Source: Sedimentisphaerales bacterium
GTDB taxonomy: Bacteria > Planctomycetota > Phycisphaerae > Sedimentisphaerales > SM23-30
Assembly: GCA_016934515.1 (NCBI GenBank)
Contig: JAFGSR010000023.1
Coordinates: forward strand, 1-62,225
DNA: 62,225 nucleotides
Direction: 5' to 3'
Each line of letters begins with the position of its first letter. Positions within the stretch are counted from its first letter, which is position 1. Below are positions 45,114 to 53,295 of the stretch, in pieces. Made by a program: the position numbers and the translations under genes. Under the pieces are notes generated by a model. That model did no database searches. It saw only the letters and a program-made list of their open reading frames with translations, and was not told the DNA's origin.

Positions 45114-46502
45114 ATGTCGAAAAATAATGATTTGAATCGTCGGGATTTTTTGCAAACCACCGTTGCTGCTGGGGCGAGTCTGGCGATTACGCCGGTAGTG
45201 TTCGGTCAGAGTGCAGGTGGTAAAGTAGATGATATTAACGTAGCGATCCTGGGAGCCGGGGCGCAAGGTCAGACGCTGTTGGATGCGATGCTGAAGATTC
45301 CCAATTCCGGAATTCGATTTAAAGCGGTTTGCGATATCTGGACCAATTACCATCAAAGAAATGTAGTTCGGCAGCTAAAGAAACGAAAGCACGAGGTAAA
45401 GGGCTATGAATTTTATAATGAGATGCTGGATAAGGAGGATCTGGACGCGGTGATTATTGCAACGCCGGATTTTCGGCACAGTGAGCACACGGTGGCCTGT
45501 CTGGAAAAAGGTCTGCATGTTTATTGCGAAAAGGAGATGTCGAACACTCTGGAAGGTGCCCGCAAGATGGTGGCTGCTGCCCGGAAGTCGGGTAAGTTGC
45601 TGCAGATCGGCCATCAGCGACGTAGTAATCCCCGATATCAGTATTGTTACGAGAAGGTTATTAAAGAAACGGGAATGATCGGGCGGATTACATCGGTTAA
45701 CGGGCAGTGGAATCGCTCGCGGCAGGCGTGTATTGATTTGGAAACGAATTCGCGTATTCACATGGACGAAGCCTGGCTGAAACAGTTCGGCTTTGAGTCG
45801 ATGAAGCAGTTTCGTAACTGGCGGTGGTATAAGGGTCTGGGCGGCGGGCCGATAGTGGATCTGGGTTCGCACCAGATTGATATTTACAGTTGGTTTCTGG
45901 AAGCACGTCCCCGATCGGTAATAGCTTCGGGCGGGGTGGATTACTGGACCGATCACGAATGGTATGATAATGTGGTAGCGATTTATGAATTTGAGACCAA
46001 AGCAGGAATAGTACGAGCTACTTATAAAACCGGTACCACCAACAGCAGCGGCGGTCATTTCGAACAATTTCTGGGTGATCACGGTACGTTGGAGATTTCC
46101 GAAAAAGAGGGCCGCGGCAGCGTTTATCGGGAAATATGGGTGGAATCTGGTGAATGGGAAAAGTATGTCAAGGCCGGCATAGTATCGGCACCACCTGAGG
46201 ATGAAACTGTCCCGGACAGCAACGAGGACAACAAGAAAGACAGCGAATCTTTAAAGAATGAAACGGTTTTGAATGTTGAACCAACACCAATGCCACCCAA
46301 ATATGGCTTAGAGCTTACCCTGGACAAACCTATCCATCAGCCGCACCTGGAGAATTTTTTCGATGCTATTCGCGACAAAAAGGTAAAACTGAACTGTCCG
46401 GCGGAGGTGGGTTGTGAAACCGCAGTAATGGTGCTCAAGGTCAATGAAGCGGTAGCGGCTGAAAAGAAACTGGAATTCAAGCCGGAGGAGTTCAAGGTTT
46501 GA
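45114..46502 (+). CDS. Tat-exported Gfo/Idh/MocA family oxidoreductase
   Basis: The 462-residue product begins with a twin-arginine signal (LNRRDFLQTTVAAGASLAITP). The enzyme part has a Rossmann motif (INVAILGAGAQGQTLLDAM near 42-60), an EKEMS segment in HVYCEKEMSNTLEGARKMV near 140 in place of the usual EKP, and the C-terminal beta-sheet domain (LGGGPIVDLGSHQIDIYSWF near 245). These exported members carry tightly bound NAD(P) and act on glycosides or sugars in the periplasm. CAGGAGA precedes the ATG at 45114. An acidic, low-complexity insert (DSNEDNKKDSESLKN) lies near residue 370. It stands alone between two noncoding regions. Confidence 0.9.
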   Translation: MSKNNDLNRRDFLQTTVAAGASLAITPVVFGQSAGGKVDDINVAILGAGAQGQTLLDAMLKIPNSGIRFKAVCDIWTNYHQRNVVRQLKKRKHEVKGYEFYNEMLDKEDLDAVIIATPDFRHSEHTVACLEKGLHVYCEKEMSNTLEGARKMVAAARKSGKLLQIGHQRRSNPRYQYCYEKVIKETGMIGRITSVNGQWNRSRQACIDLETNSRIHMDEAWLKQFGFESMKQFRNWRWYKGLGGGPIVDLGSHQIDIYSWFLEARPRSVIASGGVDYWTDHEWYDNVVAIYEFETKAGIVRATYKTGTTNSSGGHFEQFLGDHGTLEISEKEGRGSVYREIWVESGEWEKYVKAGIVSAPPEDETVPDSNEDNKKDSESLKNETVLNVEPTPMPPKYGLELTLDKPIHQPHLENFFDAIRDKKVKLNCPAEVGCETAVMVLKVNEAVAAEKKLEFKPEEFKV

Positions 46503-46769
46503 CGGTTCCTGTAAAAGGCATATATTCGTTGGGAGAGGAGGATTGAGATTGTAAGATTGACGGGAAGGCACTGCTGAGCAAAATATAATTTTATCCAGCA
46601 GTAGAAATTTGAGCAGTAGAACAGGGTGAGCAGTTGAGGAAAAAGGTTGGTAAGAATAAATGATTGACGGTTGAAGTGAGGGGGTTTTATAATCAGGGGG
46701 CAATTATCTAAAAACATCTTGAATGTGGGTATATTGGAAAGTTATATAAACAGTATTTAGAAGTAAATC
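46503..46769. other. Noncoding stretch, nothing recognised
   Basis: These 267 bp after the Gfo/Idh gene contain no frame, hairpin or repeat that I can support. The sequence is purine-rich on the plus strand. An AT-rich stretch (TTATATAAACAG) near 46740 could be a promoter for the DUF6000 pseudogene. Confidence 0.4.
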
Positions 46770-47414
46770 ATGGACAGCGAACTACGAAAGCAACTGGAAT
46801 TACATTCTGCTGGAGCCACTGTTCAGCATGCAGGGCCATACTCTGACCTTGAGGTTCCCTCGTCTATGAAGACTCCGAGCAAAGATTTTATCAAGAAATG
46901 GATTACCCCTTTTTATAACTGGGGAATTAAGAATCCGAGTGATTTCATCGAGAGCTATTTTCCTATTCGTCAAGAAGTCGATCGCGACCTAATTTCCAGC
47001 CTCTTGATATGGTTTAATTGGCGGTCAAGAATCGTTGGTGCATATTTTGCCGCAATTGAAGGCCTTGAAGACACTTCGGAACATATAGGATGACTTCTGC
47101 TTAGGTCGGACGTCTGTTATGCCGGCGAAGGCTATGCTATAGCGCTGGCTACCTTTAACTCAGAGCAGGCAATTGAATTCCTGAAAAAGTATCTTGATTA
47201 CTACCTCACGCAAAGTGAACTTTGGTTTGATCAAGGAACGGTAATGGCTGCTATCGCTTATCTTGACAGAATTAACGGCACCAGTATCGTGGAAAGCTAC
47301 TTGCCTATGTGGGAAGCTTTTGTTGCGGATAAGCCGATCCAAAGCCTCAATGAATATATCAATGATTTCGAGATACAGATTGATGCGGTTAAGCAGGTTG
47401 CAGAAAAAAGTTAA
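46770..47414 (+). pseudogene. DUF6000 family gene interrupted by one in-frame TGA
   Basis: The first 107 codons end at TGA (47091-47093), yet the same frame continues without another stop to TAA at 47412-47414. It encodes LLLRSDVCYAGEGYAIALATF, then FLKKYLDYYLTQSELWFDQG and MAAIAYLDRINGTS. The joined 213 residues match the DUF6000 pattern, with SRIVGAYFAAIEGLEDTSEHIG just before the stop and the (S/A)xVCYAGxGY motif just after. The family usually has a polar residue, often Arg, at this point, so a CGA-to-TGA change is the simplest explanation. DUF6000 proteins occur in diverse bacteria, often as immunity-like or accessory genes; their role is unknown to me. No good ribosome-binding site is visible. 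Confidence 0.8.
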
Positions 47415-47471
47415 CCACGTAGGTGACAAGTTACACATCCTACCGCTGTTGAGTAAGGCACCGGTCAAAAA

Positions 47472-47510
47472 GAATGGACGTGAATGGACTTAATGGACAT
47501 GAATGGACGG
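47472..47510 (+). repeat. Four tandem GAATGGAC-type 10-mers
   Basis: GAATGGAC occurs at 47472-47479, 47482-47489 and 47501-47508, with AATGGAC at 47492-47498, giving a period near 10 bp. It lies in the 300-bp gap between the DUF6000 pseudogene and the YbjQ-family gene. Confidence 0.75.
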
Positions 47511-47580
47511 GGAATTGTTTCTGTGGCTGTGGTGGAAGTTAAGAGTGCCGGTGAGAGGTCGGCGGTACGGAAGAATCAAT

Positions 47581-47599
47581 CATGGGCATAATGCCCATG
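47581..47599. repeat. 19-bp palindrome (9-bp arms, 1-bp centre)
   Basis: CATGGGCAT (47581-47589) and ATGCCCATG (47591-47599) flank a single A. Such ATGGGCAT...ATGCCCAT palindromes look like REP-type intergenic sequences. It lies 116 bp before the YbjQ-family start; no T-run follows, so it is not a clear terminator. Confidence 0.5.
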
Positions 47600-47714
47600 C
47601 CACCTCAGTTTTAAGTGAAAGGGTGGAAGGTTATCTTGCAGCAAGTGCTGAAAGCGGGTAAAATTGGAAAGTATGTTAAGGGAAGTTAGGACGATTTAGA
47701 AAAAGGAAATGCAC

Positions 47715-48050
47715 ATGAACATTCCGGTAACGACAACCTTTACAATTGAGGGTTATGTAATCAAAGAATACAAAGGAATTGTGCGTGGTATAATTGTTCG
47801 CTCGCCAACGATAGCCCAAGGAGTACTTGGCGGATTGAAAACAATCGTTGGCGGTCGCATTGGTGCATACACCACGATGTGTGAGCAGGCCCGGCAGCAA
47901 GCATATGATATATTGCTGGAACATGCACGAGGGATCGGCGCAAATGCTATAGTCGGACTTAGATACGATGCCTCTGAGGTGGTCAGTAAGGGTTCGGCAA
48001 CGGAAGTTTTGTGTTATGGCACGGCTGTGGTGATAGAGCCTGAAGGCTAA
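47715..48050 (+). CDS. YbjQ/UPF0145 family (DUF74) heavy-metal-binding-like protein
   Basis: The 111-residue protein has the YbjQ pattern: TTFTIEGYVIKEYKGIVRGIIVRSP at the start, ARQQAYDILLEHARGIGANAIVGLRYDASEV at 60-90 and the closing TEVLCYGTAVVIEP. Family members form pentameric rings of unknown function; the heavy-metal label comes from structural annotation and is weakly supported. The start is the ATG at 47715, seven bases after AGGA; an ATG at 47709 lies too close to that site. It is a stand-alone gene. Confidence 0.9.
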   Translation: MNIPVTTTFTIEGYVIKEYKGIVRGIIVRSPTIAQGVLGGLKTIVGGRIGAYTTMCEQARQQAYDILLEHARGIGANAIVGLRYDASEVVSKGSATEVLCYGTAVVIEPEG

Positions 48051-48142
48051 TGCGTTCTGTGGTTCTGATAAGGCGCTGAATGAGAGCAGCAGTCAACCGT
48101 TTGATTAACAAGTTGGCCACAGGGGAAGATTGGAAGGATTAA

Positions 48143-50077
48143 ATGAATATCTGGAGGCGAGATTTGTGCGGGCGGGCGGGATTGATGGTGGTTTGCGTTT
48201 TGGCGATTTATGTTCAGGCGGTTTCAGGGGGCGAGGTCGTCATCAAGTGGAATACGGGCGTGGGAAACAGCCTGAGTCAACGGGAAGAGTTCTACGGCAG
48301 TAAGGAAGCTATGCGCATTGCGGAGACGGTACTGCTGAGCCAGCGTAACATCGGTGGATGGCCCAGGAACTATGACAGGGTGCGTAAGCTGGACGAGAAG
48401 GATAAGAAAAAACTGCTGGGTGAGAAGAATCGTGATGATACGTCTTTCGATAACGGGTCCACCCACTCGGATGTGCGTTATCTGGCAAAGATCTATAGGG
48501 CCGGGGGAGACGAACGGTGTAAGGAAGCGTTTCTGAGGGGTGTTGAGTTTATGTTGGCGGCTCAATATAAGAACGGGGGATGGCCTCAGTTATATCCGAA
48601 AGCCAAGGGGTATTCAAAGTACATTACATTCAACGACGACGCGATGATTGGGGTGATGACCACCCTGAGGGATATTGCCCAAAACAAAGTGTCGTACCCA
48701 TTTGTCGATGCGAAATTGCGGGCACGCTGTGCGGCAGCGGTGGCGAAAGGTATTGAGTGTATTTTGAAGTGCCAGGTGGAAGTGGAGGGCAAAAAGACGG
48801 CGTGGTGCGCTCAGCACGACGAAAAGAGCCTGGTGCCACGAAAGGCCCGCAGCTTCGAACCGACATCGCTCAGTGGTGGTGAGTCGGTTGGGATAGTAAG
48901 GTTTCTGATGAAGATCGACAAGCCGAGCCCGGAAATTATTGCAGCGGTTCAAGGCGCAGTGAGGTGGTTTGACCGTGCCAAACTCACGGGAATCCGGGTG
49001 ATCAAGAAGAAGGATAAATCGGCACCTAAAGGATGGGACATAGTGGTTGTCAAGGATGCGGCTGCGCCACCGATGTGGGCCAGGTTCTACGAGATCGGCA
49101 CCAATAAGCCGATCTTCTGCAGTCGCGACGGGGTGGCCAGGGATACGCTGGCGGAGATATCGCACGAACGGCGTAACGGTTACAGTTGGTTGGGCTATTA
49201 CGCGGCAGGGCTGGTTGGTAAGGATTATCCGGCCTGGCAGAAGAAGTGGGCGCCTCGGGACAATGTGCTGGGAAAGAATGGCCAATTTGTTGGGGGTAAG
49301 AATGAGGAGCCATTGGAGAAAAAAACAATCTCAAAATCCGACAAAATCATCTGGAGTGACGATTTTGAAAGCTATAAAGACAGCGCAGATCTTTTCAGTC
49401 GGGGCGGGCAGAGGTTGAATCATTGGTATGGACTTTCTAATGGTGATAATCGGGGGGTTACTTTGACAAAAGATTACGCGCACAGCGGCAAGCAATCCGC
49501 CCTGATATTTATGAAGGAAGCTGAAGAATACGGTAATGCGGACATTTATTTGAAATTGCCGTTGGGCCTGGTGGAGAATTGTGTCAATAGGATAGGCTAT
49601 GAGGGTTGGATGGCATTTGACAATTTCACTGCTCATCGGCTGATATTGATGTGTGAAGTATGGACGGGCAATGAGGAGCATTATGGGCAGGAACCGGATA
49701 AGCTGATTGCCAGTGTGGTGGAATACAACGGCCCCACCCAGAGGTGGAATAAGGAAGTGACGGACAAGCATGGGGAATTCGAAGACGGGCAGCGCGAATA
49801 TAAGCAGGGAATGGATGTTTGGCATTACTTCAAGCTCACGTGCAGTTTTGCCGAGAACCTGCAATATTCGTTTCAATTCGACGATGACATCTGGGAGTGG
49901 GAAAATTTAAAACTTTATGTTGACAATCATCCGTTGGATTATAGTATGATTGAAGTTAATGTTCGGTTATATTATCCCAGACTCGAACAGAAACCGGGAG
50001 GGGAGGGGATTACCGCACAGTTGGCGGTTGATGATGTGGCGTTGATTAATGAAGATTTCTCGGATACAGGTAAGTAA
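48143..50077 (+). CDS. Secreted PL10 pectate lyase with C-terminal jelly-roll-like domain
   Basis: The 644-residue product has a signal peptide (to about residue 29). The PL10 catalytic domain (about 40-380) shows family signatures: LLSQRNIGGWPRNYD near 65, TSFDNGSTHSDVRYLAKIY near 100, NGGWPQLYPKAKGYSKYITFNDDAM near 145-170, WCAQHDEKSLVP near 220, FEPTSLSGGESVGIVRFLM near 240 and NGYSWLGYYAAG near 345. The family cleaves polygalacturonate by beta-elimination. The C-terminal part (about 400-640) begins IIWSDDFESYKD and resembles a carbohydrate-lyase or concanavalin-like beta-sandwich, possibly a binding domain. AAGGA precedes the ATG. A Gfo/Idh gene follows 34 bp downstream. This is the clearest substrate clue in the window. 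Confidence 0.93.
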   Translation: MNIWRRDLCGRAGLMVVCVLAIYVQAVSGGEVVIKWNTGVGNSLSQREEFYGSKEAMRIAETVLLSQRNIGGWPRNYDRVRKLDEKDKKKLLGEKNRDDTSFDNGSTHSDVRYLAKIYRAGGDERCKEAFLRGVEFMLAAQYKNGGWPQLYPKAKGYSKYITFNDDAMIGVMTTLRDIAQNKVSYPFVDAKLRARCAAAVAKGIECILKCQVEVEGKKTAWCAQHDEKSLVPRKARSFEPTSLSGGESVGIVRFLMKIDKPSPEIIAAVQGAVRWFDRAKLTGIRVIKKKDKSAPKGWDIVVVKDAAAPPMWARFYEIGTNKPIFCSRDGVARDTLAEISHERRNGYSWLGYYAAGLVGKDYPAWQKKWAPRDNVLGKNGQFVGGKNEEPLEKKTISKSDKIIWSDDFESYKDSADLFSRGGQRLNHWYGLSNGDNRGVTLTKDYAHSGKQSALIFMKEAEEYGNADIYLKLPLGLVENCVNRIGYEGWMAFDNFTAHRLILMCEVWTGNEEHYGQEPDKLIASVVEYNGPTQRWNKEVTDKHGEFEDGQREYKQGMDVWHYFKLTCSFAENLQYSFQFDDDIWEWENLKLYVDNHPLDYSMIEVNVRLYYPRLEQKPGGEGITAQLAVDDVALINEDFSDTGK

Positions 50078-50111
50078 ACGGAATAAAAATAGTGCTTTGG
50101 AGGTTAAAGCT

Positions 50112-51197
50112 ATGGCAAGTAAAGGGCCGGTCAAGATTGGGATTATTGGATCGCAGTTTCAGGGATTGTGTCATGCCGAGGCGATAAAGGGTGTACCGGA
50201 CGCGGCGGAAGTGGCGGCGGTGGCGTCGCCGACGCCGGGGAACGCGGAGAAGCTGTCGAAGAAATATGGTATTCCGAGATTTTTCACCGATTATAAGGAT
50301 ATGCTGGCGGAGGATGACATTGAGCTGGTGACGATAGCGGCGCCGAATTATCTGCATGCGCAGATGACGGTGGATATTGCCGAGGCGGGCAAGCATGTGC
50401 TGTGCGAGAAGCCTTTGTGCATGACGCTGGAAGAAGCGGATTTGATGATTGAGACGTGTAAGCAAAAGGGGGTGCTGCTGATGTATGCGGAGGAGCTGTT
50501 GTTTACGCCGAAATACGTCAAGGCCAAGCAGATGGCGGATGATGGGGCGTTCGGCAAGGTATATATGGTGAAGCAGTTGGAGAAGCATTTTGGGCCTCAT
50601 GCGGAGTGGTTCTGGAATGTGGAGCGGTCCGGGGGAGGTGCACTGATGGATCTGGGTTGTCATGGAATAGCATTTTGCTACTGGTTTTTTGATCGGGCGG
50701 CGATAAAGAATGTTTATTGCCATATGGCGACATATGTGCACGGCGATAAGACCAAAGGAGAGGACGATGCGATCTGTATCATCGAGTTCGAAGGGGGAAG
50801 GGTGGGCGTGATTGAGAACAGTTGGGCGCGGCGAGGCGGGATGGAAGACCGGATTGAGGTGTACGGTGAAGGGGGCGTGACGTATGCGGATCTGCATATG
50901 GGTAACGCGTTGCCGACGTACAGCGAATATGGATATGGATATGCGGTGGAGAAGGCGCCGAGTACGAAGGGGTGGTCGTGGCCGGTGTTCGAGGAGTTAT
51001 GGAATTATGGATTTCCGCAGGAGATGCGTCACTTTGCCAGATGCGTCAGGGGTAAGGAAGAGCCGATGTGCACGGGCGAGGATGGTAAGTTGGTGATGGA
51101 AGCGATTTACGCGGCTTATGAGTCGGCGGGAACGGGTAGGAAGATTGAGTTTCCGATAAAAACCCATGATGTGAAAAGGCCAATTGATTTATGGTAG
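50112..51197 (+). CDS. Gfo/Idh/MocA family oxidoreductase (cytoplasmic)
   Basis: The 361-residue protein has the Rossmann motif (KIGIIGSQFQGLCHAEAI), the VTIAAPNYLHAQMTVDIAEAGKHVLCEKPLCM block with catalytic EKP near residue 98, and the GGGALMDLGCHGIAFCYWFF segment near 180. No signal peptide is present. It probably oxidises a sugar or uronate released by the upstream pectate lyase. The start is fixed by GGAGG eight bases before ATG 50112; a frame reaching 50049 overlaps the lyase gene and is not needed. Bases 51198-51422 after it contain no gene, only short GC-rich repeats around GGCTCTACG. Confidence 0.92.
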   Translation: MASKGPVKIGIIGSQFQGLCHAEAIKGVPDAAEVAAVASPTPGNAEKLSKKYGIPRFFTDYKDMLAEDDIELVTIAAPNYLHAQMTVDIAEAGKHVLCEKPLCMTLEEADLMIETCKQKGVLLMYAEELLFTPKYVKAKQMADDGAFGKVYMVKQLEKHFGPHAEWFWNVERSGGGALMDLGCHGIAFCYWFFDRAAIKNVYCHMATYVHGDKTKGEDDAICIIEFEGGRVGVIENSWARRGGMEDRIEVYGEGGVTYADLHMGNALPTYSEYGYGYAVEKAPSTKGWSWPVFEELWNYGFPQEMRHFARCVRGKEEPMCTGEDGKLVMEAIYAAYESAGTGRKIEFPIKTHDVKRPIDLW

Positions 51198-51422
51198 TTA
51201 GTATCTGTTGCGGAAAGAGGTTTTTTTTAATCAAGCAATTTTGTATATTAGCGAAAACTGTTTTTGTGCCGAAATACTGGATTCGCTGGCGCGGCTCTAC
51301 GTGTCCCGCTTTCCGTTCCGGGCTCTACGCTGCGCTCCGTGTCGTGGGAATGACAAAAAGTCGCTTCCGCAACAGGAACTAGTTAATTGTAAATCTATTT
51401 CTGGTTTTTGCGAATTGCGTGA

Positions 51423-52877
51423 TCAGCTACCGGCGAGGGTGGCTTGTTTGTAGTAGCCGATGAAGTAGAGGAAGCGACTGAGGTTGAAAGTGGGGACGTC
51501 GAGAGCGGCACCGTCTTTGCAAACCTCTTGGTATTCCAGAGCGCGTTTTTCAGCCTGTTGGAACTTCTGTAAAGCTTCATCGCTGCTTTCATATTCGTCC
51601 GAGGGCCGGATGGGTTTTTTTGAAGGAGAACCGAGAACGAGGAAATCGGTATCGACGGACATGGTGGAACTGACGCGTCCTCCCCAGTGTTCGATGAGTT
51701 TTGTTACTCTTTCGTAGCCATCCGAATCGGGCAGGCCGTCACCGTTAAAATCGAAATCACCGGCAACACAGAAGAGATATTTTTTGTCCTGGCTCCAGAT
51801 AAGATTGGCAATAACGTCATTGGCCATGATGGGATTGGTTTGATCGAAATCAGTGATACGGCACTTGGAGATGGTTGCCATGATTTCGATAACTTCGAGG
51901 GAGCCTTTGGGTTTTCCGGTTTTGGGGATGTTCTGGAACCGGTCGTAAACGGAGAAGGTCAAGCCACGATAGATATGGTCGTTTTCGGCAAGGTTGATGT
52001 AGGCGATTTTGTCGCGTTCTTCGACGGAGATGACGTAGCCATCCGGTTCGAGAGCGGCGATTTCGGTGTCGGGCTTGGGCTGGAGTTGCTGTAAGCGTTC
52101 ATTCAACTGGGCGACAGCGGTTTGATATTCTTCAATCTGAGTTTTAAGTTTGGTGTTTTCATCACTGGTTTGTTTCTGCAGTCCTTGAGCGGAAGCGATC
52201 TGGGTTTCGAGGTCTTTGATGATACCGTCAAAGGTATCGCGGGATTCGTCGCGCAGGCTTTCATATTGTGCGATGGTCTTTTCCGCAGACTGCACCGCAT
52301 CGTTGAGTTGGGTGTTCAACTGATCCAGTTCGTTCTGGTAGTCAGCTTTGTTTTTATCAATCTGGGCGATGCTCTCATCCAGTTGAGTAATTACGCGTAG
52401 GAGTTCTTCATTGAGTCTTAGATTTTCGTCCAAGAGGGCCTTTGTAATCCCGGCAAGTCCCAAACCATGGGCCTGTTTAGAATCGGCCAATTCGGGCTGA
52501 GGCATTTCGGCAAGAGTTTGCCAGATATCGAGCAAATTATTGTCAACCCGTTCTTTAAGGCCGGGCAATTCGGATTCAGCCATATCGGAGCCCATGATCA
52601 AGCCAGACAGGTACTGCATATCTTCGGTAAGCTTGCCAACGGCGGTTATTTTTCGGCCGTCGACAGTACCGGCGAGAGGTTTGATGGCACTGATCTGGGC
52701 ATTATTGGCCAATTCAGCCAATTTGTCCTCGGCGGAATTTTTATCGCCGGTAAGTTTTTCGCGGTCCATGTACATTATTACCGCGGCGGTGGCGGCAAGC
52801 AGAAACAGCGCGATGAAGACTATCATGGTAATGAGCAGCGATTTTTTGGGTTCCGAGGAAGATCTGGCAGCAGGCAT
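51423..52877 (-). CDS. Membrane-anchored coiled-coil protein with BRCT-like C-terminus
   Basis: The 484-residue protein has a short basic start, one membrane helix (LLITMIVFIALFLLAATAAVIMY, about 14-36) and a long coiled coil of heptad-rich Glu/Gln/Leu segments (about 45-270). A middle beta-rich part (about 270-355) begins DGYVISVEERDKIAYINLAENDHIYRGL. The end (about 360-484) has KKYLFCVAGDFDFNGDG, GYERVTKLIEHWGGRVSSTMSVDTDFLVLG and EVCKDGAALDVPTFNLSRFLYFIGY, the layout of a BRCT domain (G-GR-V, D-LV-G and a final W/F-like helix). AGGAG lies six bases before the ATG. Function is unknown. Confidence 0.75.
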   Translation of the reverse strand: MPAARSSSEPKKSLLITMIVFIALFLLAATAAVIMYMDREKLTGDKNSAEDKLAELANNAQISAIKPLAGTVDGRKITAVGKLTEDMQYLSGLIMGSDMAESELPGLKERVDNNLLDIWQTLAEMPQPELADSKQAHGLGLAGITKALLDENLRLNEELLRVITQLDESIAQIDKNKADYQNELDQLNTQLNDAVQSAEKTIAQYESLRDESRDTFDGIIKDLETQIASAQGLQKQTSDENTKLKTQIEEYQTAVAQLNERLQQLQPKPDTEIAALEPDGYVISVEERDKIAYINLAENDHIYRGLTFSVYDRFQNIPKTGKPKGSLEVIEIMATISKCRITDFDQTNPIMANDVIANLIWSQDKKYLFCVAGDFDFNGDGLPDSDGYERVTKLIEHWGGRVSSTMSVDTDFLVLGSPSKKPIRPSDEYESSDEALQKFQQAEKRALEYQEVCKDGAALDVPTFNLSRFLYFIGYYKQATLAGS

Positions 52878-53205
52878 AATTAGCTCCTAAGTTTATACCC
52901 CCACGGGTATTATAATTCCTGGCAGGCAAGCTTTTTCAAGCGCAGCTCTACGTGTCGCTTGACCGGCCCTTTGGTTGGTTGGGCAAAGACGGTTCGTTCA
53001 GAACCTGTTCAAAACAGCTAATCAATGCCCGCGTCGCGGTAAAACAGGTTGTAATATGGCAACCAGAGGGCCAATCGTCAACTAAAAAATGCGGTTTAAG
53101 TGTTGCAGTTCAAGTATAAAAAATGACTGTCAGGAAAACGGGTGGATAATTTTTTGCTGAATTATTCCCGGCGGTTAAGATGAGGGAGATGGTGAATGAA
53201 AAGGC
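52878..53205. other. Noncoding region between the coiled-coil gene and polA
   Basis: No gene is apparent. A short hairpin (TCAAGCG/CGCTTGA) lies near 52934-52960, and the rest is unremarkable apart from the polA promoter just to the right. Confidence 0.5.
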
Positions 53206-53234
53206 TTGACGGGCAATAGCTGTAACTGTAGATT
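53206..53234 (+). promoter_or_regulatory. Likely sigma70-type promoter of polA
   Basis: TTGACG (53206-53211) and TAGATT (53229-53234) are separated by 17 bases, a near-consensus housekeeping promoter, 61 bp upstream of the polA ATG. The same TAGATT -10 box with a 17-base spacer precedes the small basic gene near 61197. Confidence 0.6.
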
Positions 53235-53295
53235 AAATAATAAGTTTGGGAGCTGACAGCCATTCTGAAGGTTAAAATGCAATTCGGTGCTGTGA

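Noticed and set aside
46770-47414. Selenocysteine at the in-frame TGA of the DUF6000 gene
   Set aside because: No SECIS-like hairpin is evident just after the TGA and the family does not use Cys or Sec there; a nonsense change is simpler.
47581-47599. Operator of the YbjQ-family gene
   Set aside because: The palindrome looks like common intergenic repeats and lies more than 100 bp from the start, with no promoter nearby.
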